From Achatina immaculata (Eukaryota > Mollusca > Gastropoda > Stylommatophora > Achatinidae), in contig CM019696.1 in NCBI GenBank assembly GCA_009760885.1, positions 46,942,017 through 47,006,016 of the forward strand: DNA of 64,000 nucleotides, in the 5' to 3' direction. Both the position numbers and the translations under genes were made by a program. Positions 55,388-64,000 of this stretch are shown here, piece by piece. The notes below the pieces were generated by a model that did not search any database, had not been told where the DNA came from, and saw only the letters and a program-made list of their open reading frames with translations. Positions within the stretch are counted from its first letter, which is position 1, and each line of letters opens with the position of its first letter.

Positions 55388-55558
55388 ACATCTAGTACAA
55401 CATCTAGTACAACATCTAGTACAACACCTAGTACAACACTTAGTACAACATCTAGTACAACACCTAGTACAACATCTAGTACAACATCTAGTACAACATC
55501 TAGTACAACACCTAGTACAACATCTAGTACAACATCTAGTACAACATCTAGTACAACA
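55388..55558. repeat. 12-bp minisatellite
   Basis: About 14 units of TAGTACAACATC / TAGTACAACACC. Being a multiple of three, it creates Cys-rich (CCTR) and Ser/Thr-rich frames, which are artefacts. Confidence 0.97.
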
Positions 55559-56284
55559 AAGCATGATCGCGGCAGTCTCTGCCCGGTTTTAGCACATTAA
55601 TGATTGTACTTTCTTGCCTACCGTCCCAGTTTGTACATCAAATCGATCACGATTTCGTTATTATTGTACTTTTCGCTAGCCCCATGTCTGTTGCATTGTC
55701 TTCACCTCTTCCTCCATACATGCCTGGCTCTCAACCAATATCACATAATAAAAACACGCGCCGGTAAATAATAGAATGCATCTTGTTCTCCTACCATTTA
55801 AAAAAAAAAGAAGTAATTTTTAGTTCTTATACTAACATTTTACAGAGAACAAAAAAGAAAGAGTTCTATGGAACATCTGCACCGTTGTTCTTGATCCGCA
55901 TTGATTGACATCCTGGGTGGCAAAATTAAGGGCGGTAATTATGAAAGAGCGCAATAATTGATTGCTCTCCCTTCTCAGCGCAAATTAGACATTTTTATAT
56001 AGAAATGTTATTCAGTTTGTACTGGTGACATTTGCATAACTTGTAGGGCGGTTGAAAAGGGTTGGGGGGAGGGGGGTGTTGTTGAAAGGAGAGGAAAGGT
56101 GAAAAAGGACCATGTCTTGTCCATTGGGCGGGCATTTGTGGATATTTTTAGCCAATAATTTCTTGAGCAATCTTACTTGTTAAATATTTTTATTACAAAT
56201 TTAAAAAAACAAGGGGGGGGGGGGGTTGAGATAATACCAGCCCGGTAGAAGCAGTTTCTCGCAAAGTATTCAGTTATCTGTGCA
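55559..56284. other. Unassigned sequence
   Basis: A- and G-runs at 55799-55810 and 56213-56226. Nothing recognised. Confidence 0.4.
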
Positions 56285-56565
56285 GTCATCATCATTATCA
56301 CCATCATCAGCCCTCTCTGCTGCCAAAGGAGCTTAAGGCGTCACCAAAGGTTCTCCAGCCAGCCCCGTCTTGAGCAACTCGGGGTAATTCAAACCATGTT
56401 TTTCCTGCTTTCTTTGGTTCTTCCTTTATTATGCGTCTCCGTGTCCCCCGCGCATCACTTCTGAGCAGTACGCCTCTGAGAAGAAAGGGAAATTTCTGCC
56501 TGCAGTGCCAGGCATACCGGATTGCATTGCACGCAACTGTGCTGGTGAATGAATGAAGGGGCACA
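56285..56565 (-). pseudogene. LINE-like 3' fragment with GAT-type tail
   Basis: The minus strand reads RRRIIKEEPKKAGKTWFELP and RVAQDGAGWRTFGDAL, like the W..L..VAQDRAGWR..V.AL end of LINE ORFs. It is followed by a GATGATGGTGATAATGATGA tail (minus strand, about 56303-56283). Family not determined. Confidence 0.5.
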
Positions 56566-56639
56566 AATATATAATGTAAAAAGGTTCAACCAGTGCAGAC
56601 GCTCCATCCGAATCTATTTCGTTGAATGCAGCCAGAATG

Positions 56640-57440
56640 ATAGCAAGTCTACAGTAAGAATGATAGCAAGTCTACAGTAAGAATGATAGCAAGTCTACAG
56701 TAAGAATGATAGCAAGTCTACAGTAAGAATGATAGCAAGTCTACAGTAAGAATGATAGCAAGTCTACAGTAAGAATGATAGCAAGTCTACAGTAAGAATG
56801 ATAGCAAGTCTACAATAAGAATGATAGCAAGTCTACAGTAAGAATGATAGCAAGTCTACAGTAAGAATGATAGCAAGTCTACAGTAAGAATGATAGCAAG
56901 TCTACAGTAAGAATGATAGCAAGTCTACAGTAAGAATGATAGCAAGTCTACAATAAGAATGATAGCAAGTCTACAGTAAAAATGAAAGCAAGTCTACAGT
57001 AAGAATTAAAGCAAGTCTACAGTAAGAATTAAAGCAAGTCTACAGTAAGAATTAAAGCAAGTCTACAGTAAGAATTAAAGCAAGTCTACAGTAAGAATGA
57101 TAGCAAGTCTACAGTAAGAATGATAGCAAGTCTACAGTAAGAATTAAAGCAAGTCTACAGTAAGAATTAAAGCAAGTCTACAGTAAGAATTAAAGCAAGT
57201 CTACAGTAAGAATGATAGCAAGTCTACAGTAAGAATGATAGCAAGTCTACAGTAAGAATGATAGCAAGTCTACAGTAAGAATGATAGCAAGTCTACAGTA
57301 AGAATGATAGCAAGTCTACAGTAAGAATTAAAGCAAGTCTACAGTAAGAATTAAAGCAAGTCTACAGTAAGAATGAAAGCAAGTCTACAGTAAGAATGAA
57401 AGCAGGTCTACAGTAAGAATGAAAGCAAGTCTACAGTAAG
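56640..57440. repeat. 23-bp minisatellite
   Basis: About 35 units of AAGAATGATAGCAAGTCTAC + AGT. A variant AAGAATTAAAGC occurs in two clusters (about 57000-57075 and 57140-57200, with two more at 57320-57355), which suggests block duplication. Confidence 0.97.
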
Positions 57441-58369
57441 AACATACTGAGCATTAACTACATCAGGAAAACTAGCGGCATTTAGTACTATTAATGGCGA
57501 CGGAGGTAGGTGGCTCGATTCAGCCCGGAGATGTCGCAGTTGTAAAAAAATTCTGAGGCTCGTTATGTTAAGTTAGTTCCAACAATCCCCAGGTTCTAAT
57601 TCTTCAACCTTTATCAGCCTGGTCACCTGGGAACTGTATCATCTACGCGTGCCCGAACAACAATTTAGCAATTATTGCAAGAGCGACAGTACTCAACAGA
57701 AATAACTACTCTGAACTCGTTACTTGTAATCCAAGAGTCAAAACCAGTTACTTATTACACAGTCACCACGAGAAACACTAGACGCCATCGCTAGACTAGA
57801 TTGCAACACCATAATACATAAAGCAATTAGCTGCATTTATCTCCATACATAATATTGGCTCAACATAGCACTAATCCAGTTAATTACTCATTTACCAAAT
57901 TCTGCCATCCAAATAATAACTAAAATATATCATCTCATGTGAGTCACCCAATCTTCAGAGCTATGTTCTGTATTGCTTACGGAACATTCATAGTTGCTAC
58001 ATATTATTCATGTCTATTCAACGGGACTATATCTGGTCTCCATGACTCGATACTTGAATTCTTGGTGCAAAACACAAAATATTTAGATGCACCAACACAT
58101 TGATGAACCACACATAATCAAATCAAATTGTGAGCTACAAAATCAATCCTCGCAACTACAACATGGTGACAACAATGATTCTTCAGTATGAATCATGAGC
58201 TCACTCTTGTGTTATGAGAGCAAGCACACCGCACGTAATTAACATTTATAAAACTCAGAATGATTGAACAAGATGAAGGAGATGATGAATTAATGCAATG
58301 CAATAGCACAAAATGCACAACTAAGGAAAACTGGCGTAATAATCAATGAAAATTGTGAAATACGAGAAC
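57441..58369. other. Unassigned AT-rich sequence
   Basis: No gene recognised. In base composition it resembles the interior of the LARD-like element at 3.8-6.2 kb, but I can point to no shared words. Confidence 0.4.
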
Positions 58370-58540
58370 TACACAAAATAAGAGTCATGGTGTTCAAACG
58401 AGAACTACACAAAATAAGAGTCATGGTGTTCAAACGATAACTACACAAAATAAGATTCACGGTATTCAAACGAGAACTACACAAAATAAGAATCATGGTG
58501 TTCAAACGAGAACTACACAAAATAAGAGTCATGGTGTTCA
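58370..58540. repeat. 36-bp minisatellite
   Basis: About five units of AACGAGAACTACACAAAATA + AGAGTCATGGTGTTCA. Confidence 0.93.
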
Positions 58541-58985
58541 CACCTTACTTCTACCCGACCCATATATCGAGGCTTCTACTTCATTCTAACGTCTTATACT
58601 TAATCTAAGCTACCTCAACAACTTAAACTCTCAGCATTTTCAACTCTGCTGCTGATTCTCACTTTATTGACTACACAGTTATTTTCATGCACCAAATATT
58701 TACACTCACAAAACTTCTGCGACATACAATACCTTACATCGGTGAGAGTGTCGCGGAAATAGATTCACAGCATAACGCGACATCACGAAACATAACAAAA
58801 CGTCCAGGACAACACAATCACATTTTTTTTCTATCCGGCCGTACCTCACAAGAACAAACGTAGACTGACTGTTGCCTCTCACTCTTGCACTACTCTTGCA
58901 CTACTCTTGCACTACTCTTACACAAATAGCCAGGCTCTGACCCTGACCCCTGCTGCCGGCCCTGACCTAGAAAGCCAAACTCCCA
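58541..58985. other. Unassigned sequence
   Basis: Contains four copies of an 11-bp word CTCTTGCACTA at 58882-58922. No gene. Confidence 0.45.
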
Positions 58986-58989
58986 ACCT

Positions 58990-59175
58990 CATCATCCCCA
59001 CACAGTCACCCAGTCGTAAAAATGTGCACCTGGTTTCTTCTGCAGCTAGAGAAAGAAAGACAGGTGGTCGCGATGATGCCCTCTAATGTGTCGACAGGAC
59101 AAGGAGTATATGAACACCAACGCCATATTCCCCTACATACCTTCCGTGGTATAACAGGGCAACCTTTACTTGGTT
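58990..59175 (+). mobile_element. tRNA-derived SINE, 5'-truncated
   Basis: Body only: CACAGTCACCCAGTCGTAAA, GATGATGCCCTCTAATGTGT, ACACCAACGCCATATTCCCC, with tail AACCTTTACTT. The tRNA head is missing. Confidence 0.75.
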
Positions 59176-59214
59176 TTTGTTTTGGTTTTTTTTTCAATGC
59201 TTCACTGAGCTTGC

Positions 59215-59515
59215 CTACATGTAATGTTAAAGTACAAGGAACAACTCTGAGACAAGTTCAAATATTTAAGTATTTAGGCACGCGAGTAAAATCAGATGCG
59301 ATTAGCATCTCTAAAATCAAGAATAGAATATATCAAGTCAGAGCAAGTGACGGGCATCTTGTGCAGTGTATCTCTGGCAACGAACACCAGAAAGAGAGTT
59401 CTGTTACTCCGAATCCTCTCTACTCTATGGAGGTGAGGTGAGGGGGCAATGATCAGGTCGATGCTAAGATCACTAGAGGCAACAGAGATGTGCTTCTTAG
59501 AAGAAACTTCTTCTT
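59215..59515 (+). pseudogene. LINE RT fragment (L-E-like), decayed
   Basis: CNVKVQGTTLRQVQIFKYLG and KSDAISISKIKNRIYQVRAS align in order with NGTILKQVQQLKYLG and IRNRIGQAKIAF of L-E. After frameshifts it continues to a SLEATEM-FLRR-like phrase near 59470-59505. Truncated on both sides. Confidence 0.65.
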
Positions 59516-59945
59516 CTGCTTTCGAGGTTGTTGGTCACATCGGATCCTGATCCCTGCCGACATGGCAAAGCCCTTAGTCCTCTCCAGATCCTGATAGGAA
59601 CCCCCAAAGCTTTTGCCCCAAAACTTGTGTCCTCTGGCCATGTCTCACTTCTCAGGTCCGCATGGCTTGCGCACTCTTGTTCTGGAGTCTGGACTCCACC
59701 GCCACATGGACACTTGACTGTGTGAGGCATTTTGAATCGATGTACGTGGCTCAGTAGTCTGCAGTGGCCTGTTCTTAGGCGAAAGAGGATGGTTTGTTGA
59801 TGTCTTTGTAATTAGTGTATTGAATCTGGTTCGTTGTTGCATTTCAGTTGGTTCTTCCATGGAGATCGGAAGTGGTTACGGATTATAGTTTTCACCTCTT
59901 GGTAGTTTACTGGATGATTTGTTTGATGTGGATTGCCCCAAGCTT
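59516..59945 (-). pseudogene. L-H LINE, C-terminal region after RNase H (candidate)
   Basis: The minus strand gives RPLQTTEPRTSIQNASHS in one frame and, in another, MPHTVKCPCGGGVQTPEQEC. The pattern LRTGHCRL...CPCG...TPEH is well known at the end of jockey/I-type LINE ORFs, following an RNase H domain. Then RSETWPEDTSFGAKALG. Frames are broken. Confidence 0.65.
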
Positions 59946-59959
59946 TTATTTAAAACTTT

Positions 59960-60310
59960 TTATTAGCTTTTATTAGACAAAACTGAGTATCATGAACAGT
60001 TAAGATGATAAAAGAACATCTAAGAAAAATAATTGGAGAAAAGAACCCAGTTAAATCTCTACGATAAAGACAGGCGTCATTCACTGGGCATATAATTAGA
60101 AGCTGATGGCTTGCAAACATCATAAAAAAGTGACAGATAAATAGAAAGAGAGGCAGTGGAGGACCAAGAGAAAACACAATCATAGGCATTCTAACGTGAT
60201 GGCACAATACAAAGTCGCTGACTAAACTGATGGAAAACCATCACCCACAGAGATCTATCAAGAAGCATGGCCGCCAACGCGTACCGGCACAGCACCTGTT
60301 GATTAAGATA
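59960..60310 (+). pseudogene. L-E LINE, heavily decayed 3' end
   Basis: Near the end it gives DLSRSMAANAYRHST in one frame, matching VLWRSIIANASRHCT of L-E. Upstream are AGAGAGGCAGTGGAGGACCA (RGSGGP, cf. RTRGRP) and a GHIIRS motif. Many stops. Confidence 0.65.
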
Positions 60311-60344
60311 ATGACTAGGTAATATATCCAAGCAACTTCGGGGA

Positions 60345-60545
60345 CTGTACAACTGCGCACAGAACCCACAGGACCGTACCACTGCGCGGAAAACACAGGA
60401 CCGTACCACTGCGCGGAAAACACAGGACCGTACCAGTGCGCAGAAAACACAAGACCGTACCACTGCGCAGACAACACAGGACCGTACCAGTGCGCAGAAA
60501 ACACAGGACCGTACAACTGCGCAGAAAACACAGGACCGTACCACT
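60345..60545. repeat. 27-bp minisatellite
   Basis: About seven units of GACCGTACCACTGCGCAGAA + AACACAG. Confidence 0.93.
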
Positions 60546-61084
60546 GCGTAGAGAACAATCAGAGTAATATGGTGCCCCTTTTATGATAGCACAACCAATA
60601 TTTACGTATACGGCGGTATGCTTAACCAGACTATGAGGGTAAAGCCTTCATGTAAACATGGTTTATTCACTCATTCGTTACATGTAACAGACTGCTACGG
60701 ATCAGATTTCTCCATTTTTGTGTGTATCTTTCATCTGATCTACTGCTTTTTTATACACAATAATTAAACTATATACAAAGCACTGCAATAAAACTGTGAT
60801 AACAAAATGTATAAACTAGTTAATACATTTTGCTTTTTTTAATGGAACGTTTCAGCTGTGTGAAATATACTTTCTTATGCCAGAGCTCCTTTCTTTCTTT
60901 TTGCTTTGGAGTTTTCCACTGCTTGTCTAACTTCTGGCTTCTAGTGTTCCGTCAAATTAATTATGACTGTGGTTTCCTTGTGTCTTCTTTTGTCAGTGAT
61001 GTTCCATACTTTCTCCTAGAACTTCTCTTGTTCCCTATAGTGTGTTTAGAAAATGACCTCCTTTTGTTTCTGTACTGTGTAGGT
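60546..61084. other. Unassigned sequence
   Basis: AT-rich; a 109-codon frame at 60830-61159 has no recognisable domain. Confidence 0.4.
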
Positions 61085-61162
61085 CAGAGGTTTTTAACTT
61101 GGGGTCCACTGACCCCCCAGCCGGTCCAGGTAAGAATTTGGGGGTCCATGAACCAGTAAATG

Positions 61163-61512
61163 TATTCATCATCATCATCATCAGGTGCCGTGCCGACTGG
61201 CGTTGGCTATTATGCTTCTCCAGAGTACCCGATCCTTCATGCAGGCCATCAGTTCAGTTGGTGATCTCCTCTCACACCATCCCGTCAGACTGTCCAGTAT
61301 CATTTCTCTTGGTCTTCCTCTTGTTCTTCTTCCTTCTATTTTTCCTGTTGTTATAATATTTTCAATGCCCCCTCTTCTCATTGCATGTCCTATGAAAGTA
61401 CATTGTCTCTCTCTTATCTTTCTGACAAGGTTTTTTTGTCTCTCCAGCTCTTCTCATACATTCTTCATTAGTTATTTTTGCTGTCCAGGGGACAATTTTA
61501 ACATCATCTGGG
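61163..61512 (-). pseudogene. L-E LINE, 3' end
   Basis: The minus strand reads MRRGGIENIITTGKIEGRRT, RGRPREMILDSLTGWCERRS and PTELMACMKDRVLWRSIIAN, ending ASRHGT-stop and a GAT-type tail at 61163-61180. TATTCAT occurs on both sides (about 61159 and 61516), a possible short target duplication. Better preserved at the C-terminus than the 46.9 kb copy. Confidence 0.85.
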
Positions 61513-61529
61513 TTTTATTCATTGCTTTT

Positions 61530-61760
61530 TTTCAATGAAAGGTCCACAGCTGTTCTCAGATCAGAAAAGGAGGTCCACGGCTGTTCTCAGATCAGAAAAG
61601 GAGGTCCACGGCTGTTCTCAGATCAGAAAAGGGGGTTCATGGTTGTTCTGAGACCAGAAAAGGGGGCCCGTGATTGTTCTCAGATCAGAAAAGGGGGCCC
61701 ACGGTTATTCTCACATCGGAAAGTAGGTCCACGGCTATTTTCAGGTCGGAAAGGAGATCC
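61530..61760. repeat. 31-bp minisatellite
   Basis: About seven units of GAGGTCCACGGCTGTTCTCA + GATCAGAAAAG. Confidence 0.92.
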
Positions 61761-61788
61761 ACGGCCGAGAAAGGTTTAAACCCATTGG

Positions 61789-62194
61789 TCCTGCTGTGTG
61801 ATGCATCAGTTTACGAAACCACATTCCGGTCACATATGTATCTTCCAGTCTCTCTCTTTCTCTCTCACTCTCTCTCTCTCTCTTTCTCTTTCTCCCTCTC
61901 TCCTTCTCTCTGTCTTTTTCCCATGGTTTCTTCTATGCATGTCAGATTTCGACGTTTATAACTTCTCTCCGTCTTCCAGCAATTTACAACCTAATTCACT
62001 AAATAATTAAAACATTTTTTTTTCAAAGTAAGCAAAAAACAACTTTGCTACAGTAATACAAACAACCAATGAATCCTGTAAATTGAAAGTTGGTTTTTTT
62101 TAAAAAACAGTGTTATATTTTTTTAAAAACAGGGGTTACTCCTCTAAATCACTACATTTTCCAACAAATAATTTTTTTTTCATTATAAACCCCA
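61789..62194. other. Unassigned sequence
   Basis: Contains a (CT)n tract at 61850-61920. Nothing else. Confidence 0.4.
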
Positions 62195-62415
62195 CTGGTC
62201 TCTCATGGCGAAAGTCGGGCGTTCGAATCCGGCCGGAGGCGCCACAGTCACCCAGGCTGTAGAAATGGGTACCCGACTTCTTCTGGAGTTGGGGAAGGAA
62301 AAGGCAGCCAGGCGTGATACTGACCATATCACCCTCTAGTGTGCTGACAGGTCAAGGAAAATATGGCCACTAACACCATATCCCTATGTGCCTCTAAGGC
62401 GTGGCAGGATTACCC
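62195..62415 (+). mobile_element. tRNA-derived SINE, head type 1, 5'-truncated
   Basis: Starts within the head (CACTGGTCTCTCATGGCGAA), retains the B box GTTCGAATCC at 62221, and has the full body (GCGCCACAGTCACCCAGGCT, GCGTGATACTGACCATATCA). The A box is absent. Confidence 0.85.
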
Positions 62416-62474
62416 ATTATAAACCCTTTTTGGACCAGCTGTATGTTTTTTCGTTCTGCCTTAGAACCAGCCAC

Positions 62475-62620
62475 GATACGGAGCCCTGGAGCCTATGTTA
62501 AGACTGCAGCCGCGATATGGAGCCTTGGAGCCTATGTTAAGACTGCAGCCGCGATATGGAGCCTTGGAGCCTATGTTAAGACTGCAGCCGCGATATGGAG
62601 CCTTGGAGCCTATGTTAAGA
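62475..62620. repeat. 39-bp minisatellite
   Basis: Four units of GCAGCCGCGATATGGAGCCT + TGGAGCCTATGTTAAGACT. Confidence 0.95.
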
Positions 62621-62849
62621 CTGTGTACGGAAATCTTTCCTTCTCAGGAATTCCTGCTTGCCAGTTCCTAGTTCTTCTCCTGATAACGTTACAGAATGCT
62701 TCTATCCAAGATTATAAACTCAACACATTTTTTTTTCTAAACACGAGATGGGGGGAGTGTAGAAATAAGAGTCTTGTTGTACATGAGCATGTTTTGAAGA
62801 ATCATGCTTGGAGCATATACTGTCCGAGCACCTTCCTCGAGCACCCTTC

Positions 62850-63151
62850 CTGACCGAAGCAAGCAGTCACATCTATGTCACTGACTAAAGCATGCAGTCA
62901 CATCTATGTCACTGACGGAAGCAAGTAGTCACATCTATGTCACTGACTGAAGCAAGCAGTGACATCTATGTCACTAAAAAAAGCAAGCAGTCACATCTAT
63001 GTCATTGACAGAAGCAAGTAGTCACATCTATGACACTGACCGAAGCAAGCAGTCACATCTATATCACTGACGGAAGCAAGCAGTCACATCTATATCACTG
63101 ACTTAAGCAGCCAAATCTATGTCACTGACCGAAGCAAGCAGTCAAATCTAT
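62850..63151. repeat. 31-bp minisatellite, left part
   Basis: About nine units of GAAGCAAGCAGTCACATCTA + TGTCACTGACC. The array resumes at 63554 after an inserted L-C derivative. Confidence 0.93.
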
Positions 63152-63553
63152 CTTATTTTATATCTTATATCCTTCCCGTGCCGTTAAACGTCACATAGGG
63201 CTCGCAAAGTAGTTCGCCAATTTTTCCTGTCTTCGGCGAGTCTTTCAACCTCATCAAAGGATTTTATGCCTGTTAATTTGGCCTCTCTTAACAATGTCCT
63301 CTTCAGGGTTTCACGTGGTCTGCTTCTTTTTTCTTTGGCCTGTTGTGTTCCACTTGATAGCTTGTTTTGGGATTCTCTGATCATTTCTTCTCATCAAGTG
63401 ACCAACATACGTCCATCTCCTTTTTTTTTTCTACTCGGAGTTGGCATCCCTGATGCTCGGTTGGTTTCTCTGCAGTTTCCGTAACGATATCTTTTTTTTC
63501 CCATCTGGAATCGCCTCTAGATAGGTCCCAGGATAAGGTTGTTAGCCTTATGC
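63152..63553 (-). mobile_element. Internally deleted L-C LINE, 402 bp, non-autonomous
   Basis: On the minus strand it starts GCATAAGGCTAACAACCTTA, matching L-C at 25697, and runs to CATCAGGGATGCCAACTCCG (25796 region). At about 63428 it jumps to GGAGATGGACGTATGTTGGT, matching L-C at 28513. From there it follows L-C to its 3' end (TTTAACGGCACGGGAAGGAT). So about 2.7 kb of coding sequence is missing. CAGTCAAATCTAT flanks it (63139-63151 and 63554-63566), a 13-bp target duplication. It keeps the short endonuclease-ORF 5' piece and the terminal 60 or so codons, but encodes nothing functional. Confidence 0.88.
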
Positions 63554-63640
63554 CAGTCAAATCTATGTCACTAAAAAAAAAAAGTAAGCAGTCACATCTA
63601 TGTCGCTGACTGAAGCAAGTTGTCACTTCTATATCACGTA
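63554..63640. repeat. 31-bp minisatellite, right part
   Basis: Three more units of the array at 62.85 kb. Confidence 0.9.
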
Positions 63641-63717
63641 TCGTTACTCCGAAGTCTGTGTTTGTGTAGGAAGGACAAATATTAGCCAGGAAGCACCTGG
63701 CATTTCACGGGAAGACA

Positions 63718-63840
63718 TGACAGGCGGGGAGACTTGACAGGCGGGGAGACTTGACAGGCGGGGAGACTTGACAGGCGGGGAGACTTGACAGGCGGGGAGA
63801 CTTGACAGGCGGGGAGACTTGACAGGCGGGGAGACTTGAT
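63718..63840. repeat. 17-bp minisatellite
   Basis: Seven units of GACAGGCGGGGAGACTT. Confidence 0.97.
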
Positions 63841-64000
63841 ATGCGATCACGATGAGACTGAGCCTTGCAGAACAGTTTCTTGTTTTTCTAGGCGATTAAA
63901 TTGGTTATTAATAGAACGAACCATCGACAAACTAATTAGCAGCTCTTATCAGCATCCAACATTCTCTTGCTTCTAAACATTCTTCACAGCCGAAAACAGT
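63841..64000. other. Unassigned sequence to window end
   Basis: Nothing recognised. Confidence 0.4.

Larger units (their letters stand above)
61085..61788. mobile_element. hAT-like non-autonomous element split by L-E (candidate)
   Basis: Left end CAGAGGTTTTTAACTTGGGG followed by GGGGTCCATGAACC. The right end, in reverse complement, CAATGGGTTTAAACCTTTCT, is similar but not identical. GGGGTCC phrases like these are common near hAT ends. A 31-bp array of GTCCACGGCTGTTCTCAGAT lies on the right side. No 8-bp duplication seen. Confidence 0.42.

Noticed and set aside
55055..55564. Cys-rich CCTR-repeat ORF that might suggest a small secreted peptide
   Set aside because: Comes from a 12-bp array; the opposite strand and other frames are equally open, and there is no signal peptide in frame.
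57441..58985. Second LARD-like or LTR element
   Set aside because: Similar base composition to the 3.8-6.2 kb interior, but I found no terminal direct repeats and no shared words.

Overview
This window looks like repeat-dominated intergenic DNA from an animal nuclear genome, most likely a marine invertebrate. A lophotrochozoan, perhaps a gastropod mollusc, is my guess from the style of its SINEs and RTE-like LINEs; that is inference, not proof. I find no convincing host protein-coding gene, no rRNA and no functional tRNA. Nearly every long open frame is either a decayed transposable element or an artefact of a tandem repeat whose frames stay open. The content falls into three intermixed classes: (1) non-LTR retrotransposons (LINEs) of at least eight families, here labelled L-A to L-J, nearly all 5'-truncated and full of stops; (2) DNA transposons (one mariner with both ends, one Tc1-like element, two hAT-like candidates) and small non-autonomous elements, including tRNA-derived SINEs, one U2-snRNA-derived SINE and two palindromic SINE dimers; (3) more than 35 micro- and minisatellites, several of which can be traced to a piece of a mobile element.

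Layout. 0.4-8.0 kb: two copies of an unknown dispersed family, R1. The second carries an expanded minisatellite that was split by a 5.2 kb element with 1.35 kb terminal direct repeats and a non-coding interior (like a LARD, a large non-coding retrotransposon derivative). 8-17 kb: L-A and L-B LINE pieces joined to pyrimidine/purine tracts, including a 33-bp minisatellite grown from the L-A 3' UTR. 17.2-18.5 kb: a mariner with 28-bp terminal inverted repeats and TA duplications. 19.7-25.5 kb: microsatellites, minisatellites, two R1 copies and LINE ends. 25.6-28.8 kb: a probably full-length (about 3.2 kb) but dead RTE-type LINE (L-C). 28.8-33.3 kb: a Tc1-like transposon carrying a palindromic SINE dimer (13-bp target duplication) and an L-D LINE (12-bp target duplication). 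33.5-42.7 kb: long minisatellites, the U2-derived SINE (11-bp target duplication), and an antisense R1 copy whose interior has become a 1.7 kb C-rich minisatellite. 43-48.9 kb: LINE ends, an L-E LINE with a YADD box, and a cluster of tRNA-derived SINEs with two head types, two of them nested. 49-57.5 kb: (GA)n tracts, a hAT-like element, the second palindromic SINE dimer and more minisatellites. 58-64 kb: SINE and LINE remnants, a hAT-like element split by L-E, and a 402-bp L-C derivative that joins the LINE's 5' end directly to its 3' end, flanked by a 13-bp target duplication.

The most unusual observations are the two palindromic SINE dimers. Their arms are almost perfectly identical within each copy, share private substitutions within a copy, and have different symmetry axes, which suggests each was made separately by fold-back reverse transcription. 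Next are the U2-headed SINE, the internally deleted RTE, and the repeated origin of minisatellites inside mobile elements. Identities and boundaries were judged by eye; no alignment or database search was run.
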